Shown here in pieces: positions 11,101-17,600 of a stretch of 20,295 nt of DNA. Position 1 is the stretch's first letter. Each line of letters begins with the position of its first letter. Under the pieces are notes generated by a model that was not told where the DNA came from, did not search any database, and was given only the letters and a program-made list of their open reading frames with translations. Source of the DNA: Intoshia linei (taxonomy: Eukaryota > Orthonectida > Rhopaluridae); NCBI GenBank assembly GCA_001642005.1, contig LWCA01000702.1, positions 1 to 20,295 of the forward strand. The letters are read 5' to 3'. A program made the translations under genes and the position numbers.

Positions 11101-13923
11101 ATGATGGGTAAATAATTATTGATATACATGTAAATATATTAATTATATTATTTTTTATCGATTACCTATTGCCTTTGATGCATTCATATTCATTTTTTTG
11201 ATAATAATTAATAACATAATATTAATATATAATATTATAAACCAGAATCATGGTTATACAATTATTTGTCATTTTTTTCAAATAAAGTTCAGTTTTAAAT
11301 TTTACTTAATATTTTTATGTTATATTTAAAATGACCAACCCCACTCGAATAAATATTTTTGGAATATAATATTCCAGATTATTAATTTTTGCACCAAAAT
11401 ACACAGGATGCGCGCCGTTCGTCCTAAAAATTCTCAAATTTTTGAAAAAATGTGACACCCTAATAAATACGTCTTGACACAACAAATAATTAACGGAATC
11501 AGCACTTTAGAAACATATTTCAGATGAACTTTACTAATATTAAAAAGAATTGTAATAAATATAAAAATAATAATAACAAAGTTGTACTTTTATTAATTCG
11601 TTGTTGTAGTTTTAATTTAAATTTTTAACAGAATTTTTTGAAAACGAGAATTTGACAATGAAAAATTGCGTAGCAATGAAAAAAAATCCGAAGGAATCAA
11701 TTATATAGATTTCCACCCATATTTCTTTATTGGAAATGTATAGACACTCAATACACTTATTTTTTAAAATTGTAGGATGATTATTTACTTTTTCGTTTTT
11801 AATTATAATCGAACATTTGAAAAATATTGGTTGATAATATATTAAAAATTATTTTTCAATGGGAATGCGTAGATTTCTGGTGTTAAAATTTTGTATTTAT
11901 ATCGAATGGAATCAGCTCTATCAGAATAAGCTTTTTTTTAATTGTACGACCGTTAATTATTTTAAATTTTTTGAAAAGGTAAAAAATTGAATATTAAAGT
12001 GGTGCTTTTTTGACCATAAAGGCGTCATTTAATCAGATTGAAATTTTTTGTCTGTGTTAACTGGATTTAACTGCATCATTCGTAATTTTTTTTATAAATT
12101 CTAGGGGTGCTTTCATTTTTAAAAAAAAAGGGTAATCTGGGTTCTTGACCGTGAAAATTACCTTTTTTGAGGTTACCATTTATCATAATAATTATGAATT
12201 TAAAAACAATTCCAGAATTTATGTTGTACAAAATTATAAAACTTTCTTAATTTTTACAAAAAAGGGTAATTGGGGGTTTTGACCGTGAAGATATCAGATT
12301 TTAAAATTGAAAATTATCATAATATTGATGAATTTAAAACTTTTCATTAGAATGTGTAATTTTTATAATTCTAAGGCTGATTGGAATTTAAAAACAAAGG
12401 ACAATTGGGTTAACCTTGAAAGACTTACTGTCTGAAATTGAAATTTGCGATAAAACAATACTCTTGAATAACAGTTATAAGAATATGAAATTTGTAAAAC
12501 TCGAATCTAATTACTTTCTTAAATAAACTGGAACAAACAAATAAATAAACAGACACACATTTTTAATCATTTTACTTTATATAACTAAGATAAAAAATAT
12601 TTTTTCGTATCAAAAGCAATTACTTAATTATATTCAATCACATTATTATTACAGGTATTTAGACTTTTATTTTATATGGAATTCATGTTATTTATCATGA
12701 TTTTTGGGATATTACTGTTTGTCTTTATTTCTAAGATTATACACTCATTCTATAACAAATTAAAAATATCAAATCACCAAGTACATAAAATACAAGCTAG
12801 TTGAATAATATAATATTTTAATGCTCAATTTGGAAAAATAAGGTCCCCCATTTTAAAAATATTTCGTCGAAGCCCCGAAGAGTAGATTCGGTTCCAGTAG
12901 GCTCGTCAGAGTGTATAGGTATACACTTTTTACTCTCAGTGGGGTACTTCATCTTGTCAATGTAGAATTTTGCCCTCACTCTTGGATCATGGGGTATGAG
13001 TCAAAATACAGTTCCTCAAAGGATTTTACGTCAATTTAGTCTTAAAATATAAAATTACTTGTAATTTTTTCATCCTTTATAAATTTCAAATTGTTTATAA
13101 TAGTAATGTCAATATTAACATCACAACACATCTTCAACGTTTGACTGCTTTTAGCTATAATATCGGTGAACATTGATAATAATGCAATCTAATAACATAA
13201 TTAGTGATCCAACCATAAAACAATGAATGAAATTACCGATAAAACATTAGGTACTTTTTGGATACTATCAAAATATGAAATGATGGATTTAGGTGAATGT
13301 GGTTCATAATTATCGTTCATATCAAAGGCACCGTCGACAAGCTAAAATGTAATAAATTTAACAAATAATAAGGTAACAAAACAATAAAAACTAACCTCAT
13401 TAAGTTGACTAAGAAAAGAGGCTTTTAAATCATCCGACATATTAAAAGTATCTGAAATGTTTGGATATTCAACATTGGTGGATGAAGGTAAACAGGTGTT
13501 TTTTGGTTCTTGTTTTTTATCATCAAGCTTAACATTATTAATTTCTTGTGATTTACAGTTATCGATTTTAGGTAAATTAATTTTTTTATCTAATGAATTA
13601 TCTTTACCAATTGAACATACTAAAGCAACTGAAACAGCAGAGGCTACAGAAGGCACTGCAGCAACCGAATCTACTCCATCAATTGAAATGTTATTATTAT
13701 CGTTTTGATTAATATCTTTGTTATCTGTACATGAATCAATGTGTACTTGACTTACAACTGGCTCGTTTGGACCTTCCAAAGGATCATAGTCTGTATTTTC
13801 ATTATTATGGTCGATATTTAGAGCATTCAAATCTGTTTCAGAATAAGCATCTGATTCTATATAAGTACTAGTACTATCAGAATAAATTGATGTATCACCG
13901 CTTTCTTTCTTATTTTTAGACAT
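2046..13923 (-). CDS. Nbea: Neurobeachin orthologue, N-terminal 1861 codons, nine exons, 3' part off window
   Basis: Large BEACH-family scaffold protein; the family acts in vesicle traffic and synaptic or membrane protein targeting and anchors protein kinase A. Exons: 13923-13396, 13341-13237, 13188-13059, 7403-7303, 7249-7151, 7075-6954, 6699-6381, 6329-2300, 2194-2046. Every junction is GT-AG and the phases agree (0,0,1,0,0,2,0,1), with no internal stop. Recognisable neurobeachin blocks in order: LVDGAFDM, SMFTDIIAKS, HVLAYSLT, MPPITKW, FCGQLGTVYMFNEAL, HSIGGIQIIYPLF, GWRVWVDTISIIHS, FRIPPFKWS, IGSHGQDIY, LICSQEWQ, DHIIRVATEAEFIINK. Domains: acidic N terminus (1-176), armadillo-like region, ConA-like/LamG (about 320-500), DUF4704-type helices (about 530-1030), two low-complexity linkers (about 1058-1150 and 1396-1470), then the start of PH-BEACH (from about 1812). 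The PH, BEACH and WD40 remainder must lie beyond position 1. Identity is near certain; individual exon edges are inferred from phase and homology. Confidence 0.93.
2300..6329 (-). CDS. Nbea: Neurobeachin exon 8: 4030-nt giant exon
   Basis: It codes for 1343 residues plus one base, from VYMFNEAL (end of the LamG domain) through the whole DUF4704-type region to ELSS just before PH-BEACH. Landmarks: SIGGIQIIYPLF at about 6010, GWRVWVDTISIIHS at about 4690, FRIPPFKWS at about 4240, IGSHGQDIY at about 3080, SQEWQ at about 2998, RRRYKFERNIYGSS at about 2600. Two hydrophilic Asn/Lys/Glu/Asp linkers (about 4560-4280 and 3545-3320) interrupt the conserved helices. The donor is read as TCAG|GTTTAT (2299), which gives the correct phase for exon 9; reading through instead gives an unrelated hydrophobic tail and a stop, which I take as intronic. 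Confidence 0.95.
6381..6699 (-). CDS. Nbea: Neurobeachin exon 7: body of the ConA-like/LamG domain
   Basis: One base plus 106 codons, starting after TTTTTTAG (6700) and ending GGAACG|GTAATT (6380). Key blocks are NMGYNCYFIGN, KFECNQWYMIDLSF, the Y.RW..S pattern at SRW.TSNITLYVNGE, and FCGQLG, all family landmarks. The next intron is 51 bp (6330-6380). The ATG at 6695 is internal, not a start. Confidence 0.95.
6954..7075 (-). CDS. Nbea: Neurobeachin exon 6: start of the ConA-like/LamG domain
   Basis: 40 codons plus two bases between acceptor ATTTAG (7076) and donor TTTTC|GTAATT (6953). It contains MPPITKWNQNSGWTFHCWIK, a close match to the PPIAKWP..NGFT..TWF signature that opens the concanavalin A-like domain of neurobeachins. 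Intron to exon 7 is 254 bp, AT-rich, with nothing recognisable in it. Confidence 0.92.
7151..7249 (-). CDS. Nbea: Neurobeachin exon 5
   Basis: 33 codons, phase 0 at both ends. The acceptor is ATTTTAG (7250) and the donor TGT|GTAAGT (7150), a consensus 5' splice site. The peptide KNALHLLRTF...HYFHFP corresponds to the family segment R.AVKLL...FFNFP. It is joined to exon 6 by a 75-bp intron. Confidence 0.9.
7303..7403 (-). CDS. Nbea: Neurobeachin exon 4
   Basis: Two bases plus 33 codons between acceptor TATTTAG (7404) and donor TTTG|GTAAAT (7302). The peptide includes HVLAYSLTIVK, matching the VLASYSITVKE block of other neurobeachins. It follows a large transposon-filled intron and precedes a 53-bp intron. 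Confidence 0.88.
7509..7564. repeat. 10-bp inverted repeat
   Basis: CCTTATTGTC (7509-7518) and GACAATAAGG (7555-7564) are perfect inverted copies with a 36-nt loop. A 70-codon open frame overlaps it but has no recognisable homology. Confidence 0.6.
7700..8111. mobile_element. hAT MITE family P, copy 1 (left end missing)
   Basis: Shares long segments with 18270-18767, including TGTCATATAA, the ATCCC.CGGT..AAGGA tract, CCATGTCAAAATTAATG and GACAAGTGGTCCAT. It ends with the hAT terminus CCACTG at 8111. It lacks the neurobeachin exon piece found in the 18048-18767 copy. Confidence 0.7.
8236..8290 (+). mobile_element. hAT-type left end with CAGGGGC terminus
   Basis: Begins CAGGGGCAAACTGGTC and contains the small palindrome GCGGGCATATTTTTGCCCGC. 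Typical of hAT MITE ends; no matching right end or duplication was located. Confidence 0.45.
8460..8700. mobile_element. Rearranged piggyBac-type MITE fragment
   Basis: The right side (about 8560-8696) matches the right side of 14981-15454 and ends GTCTCGTGAGGG followed by TTAA (8697-8700). The adjoining part (about 8470-8540) matches the left subterminal part of that element but inverted, so one of the two copies has an internal inversion. Confidence 0.65.
8777..8797. repeat. 21-bp near-perfect palindrome
   Basis: AATGTGAATT and AATTCACATT flank one central base. Possibly the centre of a fold-back element; no function inferred. Confidence 0.6.
9041..9200 (+). repeat. Dispersed repeat A, copy 1
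   Basis: Shares CTAGCTCTGCCGAGGG, ATAAATTCA.GTTGAAAAT and the hAT-like string GTGGTT.CCAAACTTGTTTC with 20148-20295, and its second half with 17444-17545. Confidence 0.8.
9488..9495. repeat. Left target-site duplication of the hAT-like element
   Basis: ATAAACAC; the right copy at 11463-11470 is ATAAATAC (7 of 8). Confidence 0.7.
9496..11462 (+). mobile_element. hAT-like transposon with long terminal inverted repeats and decayed transposase
   Basis: 1967 bp. The ends are TAGGGTGTCACA and its complement TGTGACACCCTA. The inverted repeats extend for roughly 120 bp, to GAGTGGGGTTGG at about 9613 and its complement at about 11338, and include a conserved GGAATATTATATTCC palindrome. Flanking 8-mers ATAAACAC and ATAAATAC fit an 8-bp target duplication, the hallmark of hAT elements, and TAGGG fits the loose hAT terminus. 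It sits in neurobeachin intron 3 in opposite orientation to the gene. Small size and in-frame stops in its gene mean it cannot make a full transposase. Confidence 0.85.
9842..11084 (+). pseudogene. Decayed hAT-like transposase of the CRHHI type
   Basis: One reading frame carries most of the similarity: QNGCYFKSS... from about 9872, a likely 36-bp intron (10025-10060, ATG|GTAAAT...TTTAG|GGT), then RDIAVVAID, a TGA at 10241, SFDTTTAANTG, CRHHILEIVI, PGAISKAQWMSRIIYALKAY, a TAA at 10778, then FWMNAATPKN. A later block in another frame reads VVNDPAERALSKFKK (about 10960-11010). The order of blocks FDTT..NTG, CRHHI.E, PGA..AQWM, NDPAER is one I recall from abundant animal proteins usually annotated only as uncharacterised; the CRHHI line is the diagnostic part. 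Two in-frame stops and at least one frameshift or deletion mark it as dead. Confidence 0.75.
11471..11854. other. AT-rich interval without recognised features
   Basis: Between the hAT-like element and repeat B. I see no coding potential or repeat match. Confidence 0.5.
11855..12420 (+). repeat. Dispersed repeat B, copy 1
   Basis: Starts at GGAATGCGTAGATTTCTGG and shares that line, CAGATTGAAATTTT and ...AAAAAAGGGTAAT.. with 14850-15640. Internally it repeats a GGTAAT(C/T)(T/G)GG..TT.TTGACCGTGAA motif at about 12131 and 12264 with a weaker third at about 12400, a degenerate tandem of roughly 130 bp. Confidence 0.75.
12560..12819. other. AT-rich intronic interval, nothing recognised
   Basis: No splice-consistent exon or repeat match visible on either strand. 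Confidence 0.4.
12820..12990 (+). mobile_element. hAT MITE family P, copy 3 (partial), beside neurobeachin exon 3
   Basis: AATGCTCAATTT, CCCATTT.AAAA.ATTTCGT and the following AG.AGGATTCGG.. tract match copy 1 (about 7831-7925) and, more loosely, 18476-18545. Neither end is preserved. It lies about 70-240 bp downstream of exon 3 in gene order, with no exon-2 fragment inside. Confidence 0.6.
13059..13188 (-). CDS. Nbea: Neurobeachin exon 3
   Basis: 43 codons plus one base. The acceptor is ATTAG (13189) and the donor ACAA|GTAATT (13058). The peptide contains SMFTDIIAKS, which lines up with the conserved SMFTAIL.KS block of the neurobeachin armadillo-like region. It ends DEKIT with one extra base, which completes an Asn codon with exon 4 across the 5655-bp intron. 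The intron before it is only 48 bp. Confidence 0.85.
13237..13341 (-). CDS. Nbea: Neurobeachin exon 2
   Basis: Exactly 35 codons, phase 0 at both ends, between acceptor TTTTAG (13342) and donor TCG|GTAATT (13236). It begins LVDGAFDM, which matches the LVGGEFD-type block near the N terminus of animal neurobeachins at the expected spacing. A 63-bp internal part (13252-13314) recurs at 18381-18443 inside a hAT MITE, inverted relative to this exon. Confidence 0.82.
13396..13923 (-). CDS. Nbea: Neurobeachin exon 1: start codon and acidic low-complexity N terminus
   Basis: The ATG at 13923-13921 opens 176 codons, phase 0 at the donor GAG|GTTAGT (13396/13395). The peptide is rich in Asp, Asn, Ser and Glu, with an Ala/Val/Ser patch near residues 85-100. 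The only part that resembles the family is the last few residues (SQLNE) leading into exon 2. Vertebrate neurobeachins also begin with a poorly conserved low-complexity tail. That this exon belongs to the neurobeachin gene rests on in-phase splicing to exon 2 (54-bp intron) and on the same strand; a separate upstream non-coding exon cannot be excluded. Confidence 0.8.
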
Positions 13924-14545
13924 CGTAAACAGATGTTTATATAAAATTTAGTTACTATAAAAACAATATAATTGAATGCAATCTAATTTAACTATTCGTT
14001 TCAATGCTACAAGTTACAAATTGTAAAATTTATATATATTTTAATTTTTATTTTCAAATTAATGTAGACTGGTTACTAAATTTATTTCCATTTTTCGTTA
14101 ATTCATGCTGTCTTTTACGTGTATTCATTATGAAACCACAGTTCCCAATGATTATATTTTATCAATTTGGGATACATTCGTTTCTTTTCTTTTTGTCACA
14201 ATTTTGATTAACTGGATACACTTATTTTTTATTTGCATGAATTATTATTTATAGCAGATTACATGTATCATTTCACTACTTTTCAAATTTTAGAAATTAA
14301 AGTTTACAATTTTTTTATCATTTTAAAATGTAAGTTTGGTATTTTGACATTTGATAAAATTTAAAATTTTTTCATAAGTGATTACCAAATTATAAACACG
14401 TGTTGGATAAATTTAAAATTAATTACAATATAATATAGTGTAATCAATATCACAAATTTTTATTCATATATTTTCATAAATAATTGTTTATTTATATACA
14501 CGTTTGTATTTTTATTTACGAAAATTTGTTATATAGCAACTATAA
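13924..14545. promoter_or_regulatory. Divergent intergenic region between neurobeachin and the transporter
   Basis: 622 bp separate the two start codons, which face away from each other. Both promoters or 5' UTRs probably lie here. It is very AT-rich; I cannot assign transcription start sites or factor sites. Confidence 0.6.
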
Positions 14546-14689
14546 ATGGAATCTAATGTCTTAATTAATACCATACCTGATGAAATTAATGATATCCCAT
14601 TGACACAATCTTTATGGAAATGCTTTGCCAATATTTTTACTGCATTTATGGGCGCAGGCGTTTTAGCTATTCCATACGCATTTAAACAG
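14546..14689 (+). CDS. Transporter exon 1: start and TM1
   Basis: 48 codons from ATG to CAG|GTATAT (14690), phase 0. A short polar N terminus (about 25 residues) precedes the GAGVLAIPYAFKQ motif, the helix break where substrate binds in the family. Confidence 0.9.
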
Positions 14690-17600
14690 GTATATTACTA
14701 ATATTGGATGATAATAATGATACATTCAGATAAGGTCAGGTAAAAATTTTTATCCATTGTTCAATTTAGTGTAGACAACTTTTTTTCAACGTTCCTGCTA
14801 GAGTAAAAAAATTTCGCTATCATACGAAAATTTTTAAACAAAACCTATTTTTTACTAGGAATGCGTAGATTTCTGGGATTGAAATTTTGTATTTATATTA
14901 ACTGGAATAAGCTCCATCAGAATAATTTTTTTTCAATTTTCGGACTCTTAATTATTTAACATTTTTTGTTTTTGTTTTAACCCTTACGAGACTATGCTAA
15001 TTTTCAAAATTGAAAGCAAAAAATTTCACTTTTGAGATGTTAAAAAAGACTAAAATTTAAAGCTTAAAATTCAGAAATTTCAAATGTCATTGATTTGTAA
15101 AGTGAACAACTTAAATTTGGCTTAGAATTAGAAATAAAATTCACATTTATTAGCAATAAAATATATTTAATTTATGCACGTAATTACAATTACGTCGCGT
15201 GAGTGTATTTTATTAGAATATAATTGATTTTATTGTTGACACAAAGTAAACATTTATAATAAAATGAATTTTTACGCATATTAGATGTTATTGTATAAAC
15301 AGTAATTTGTTCATAATTTATATTGGTACCGCCTTATATTGTTTGTATACAAACCAATGTAAATTTATGAGTGTAGTTTTTGGCATCTATACAAACCAAT
15401 ATAAATTTATGAGTGTAGTTTTTGGCATCTATACATGAAATTGTCTCGTAAGGGTTAATAACATATGTCGGAAAAAAATATATGAATACTAAAATGCTTT
15501 TTTGATCGTCAAGGCGTAACTTACTCAGATTGAAATTTTAAGTTAACAGGATACAACTATATCACCTGTAAATTTTTTTAAATTATAGGCTGTTTTCATT
15601 AAAAAAAAAGGTAATTTGTGGTTTTGGTCCTGAATATATATTTTTACCCTAAAGATTAATTAAAGAACCAGGCGTTTTAAATCTTCAATTATGAAAATAA
15701 TCACATGGTTAGAATCACAAAAATTTTTAATTTACTGATTATTATACTTTTAGTCGTGTCCAGTTTGTCTTTACGTACAGGACAGTGTAATCATTAAAAT
15801 AAAAAAATGTTTATTTGTCTTGAACCTTACTATTTTATATTTTATATATGGGTATTGTAGTTTTCTACTTTGTATAACATATCTACATGTATCTCTTTCT
15901 AATACAAATATTTTTACAAATTTCTACACTTTATTAATACACATTTATATCGTGATTTACGGCGGAACTTGTCTGCCAATGTTGACCGGTCCAGAGTTAT
16001 ATTTATTTTTAAATACGAAATTTAAAATTATTTTTAAAATATTAATACATGTATCATATTATATTTTATAGTGTGGACTCATTCTGGGAATATTGATAAT
16101 GTTTGCTGTTGGATTATTAACGTAATTTTATTAAAATATAATTTTCAATTATAATAATGTCTCTACATCAGGGGTGTCACACTATTTGCTTGGCTGGCTA
16201 AATGTGAAAATAAAATTATTACGCGGACAACACAACAATAAAATGTTTACTAAACCATTATTAAATGAACAGTTTTGATTATTTAATACTAATTTTCTAT
16301 GTATTTATACAACGCTCGAAAAATGACCACCCTCGCACGTGTTATTACTTTGTATAGATGACCACTTTTTTAGATGCTATAAAAAACCATATTAATTTAA
16401 ATTAATTTTATTTTTAAAAGTGACCACTAAATATCAAATAAAAACAAACGTACCCGAAAAAATCCCATTTTTCCAAATTTGTGCAATATTATTCAAATAT
16501 TATATTTTTCCATTTCATTCAACTGTTATGTGTCTAAACTATAAACTGTAAAGTCCAAATCTTTGAAGAGATTTCTAGGACCTATTTTTGATTTACGAGA
16601 AGTCTCGAGGCATAGCAGGTTTTGTTCTGGTGTCAATGGTTAGATATTTAATAAATTTAAATTCTTATAAACAATAAATATAGATTTTAATTTTAAATAT
16701 CATCTTATTTCTAATATATTTTCAGGGTCGCCTAATAAATAATATTTCGTAAATAATTTATTGTCATATATTTCGTCCATTTTATAATTGTCAAATATAA
16801 AGTAATTAGTTATATTAATAACGTAACTATAGTAACATTGTAATTTACACTTTAGTGGAAAAAGTGACCGGTTGTTCCAAAAATTGATCACTTTTCGAGA
16901 GTTTACTGTATTATATTTATGTTTATATATCCAGTATTAATAATTTTGATTAATTTTTACTAAATTATATTTGGCTTGTATAGACCAAATTAGGTAGTTG
17001 AAATAAACACCGCTGCTAGTTCTAGGGTTAATTGAATAAGTGATAACTAATGTTGAAATTGTAATCATGAATATATAAATTATGAAAAATGAATACAAAA
17101 ACTGTAATAAAAGAATAACATGAAAATTTTATATATTTTTAATATCACTTATTCCATTTTTATTGTTTCTTATTTTATTTTATGAATTAAAATTGTTATA
17201 AATTAATTACAAGTGTTAGTTTTAACGTAATGTGATGAATAAAGATTTTTTTGTTGGCCCGCGTAATAACTTTTTTGTAGTGGAATTATGTCACATAAAA
17301 TGCATAATAAAACCATTTAATTTTAATTTCTAGCACCATACAATTAAATATATTGGTAGACTGTAAAAAGATTATAAATATAGAATACGCAAAATCGAAT
17401 AATAAAAATGTAATTTCATATATATTATAATATGACTAGGTTGACATTTTTATTCTACCAAAAAAATAAATTCACGTTGAAAATATAACTTAAAAATGCT
17501 ACTATTCACTATTATAAATCCTTTAAAGGAGTGGTTCCCAAACTTGGGGTTTTAGCCCTGAAGATATATTATTTTTTTTATTTAAATTTATAATAAATTT

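Larger units (their letters stand above)
7404..13058 (-). other. Neurobeachin intron 3, transposon-filled
   Basis: 5655-bp intron between exons 3 and 4. It contains a truncated hAT MITE (to 8111), a hAT-type end at 8236, a piggyBac-type fragment ending at 8696, dispersed repeat A (9041-9200), a hAT-like element (9496-11462), repeat B (11855-12420) and another MITE fragment (12820-12990). I found no neurobeachin exon within it, and the exon 3 and exon 4 phases join directly. Confidence 0.8.
14850..15640 (+). repeat. Dispersed repeat B, copy 2, interrupted
   Basis: GGAATGCGTAGATTTCTGG...ATCAGAATAA (14859-14926) and CTTTTTTGATCGTCAAGGCG..CAGATTGAAATTTT (about 15495-15540) match successive parts of 11855-12180. 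The two halves are separated by the MITE at 14981-15454. Confidence 0.8.
14690..16071 (+). other. Transporter intron 1 with nested repeats
   Basis: 1382 bp holding repeat B copy 2 split by a piggyBac MITE. An 83-codon hydrophobic open frame at 15820-16071 has no family resemblance and is taken as intronic. Confidence 0.75.

Noticed and set aside
15820-16071. 83-codon hydrophobic open frame just before transporter exon 2
   Set aside because: It ends at the exon 2 acceptor and does not match transporter sequence; hydrophobicity follows from T-rich DNA.
16700-16891. 63-codon minus-strand frame inside the Tc1-like MITE
   Set aside because: No transposase motif, and AT-rich low-information composition.
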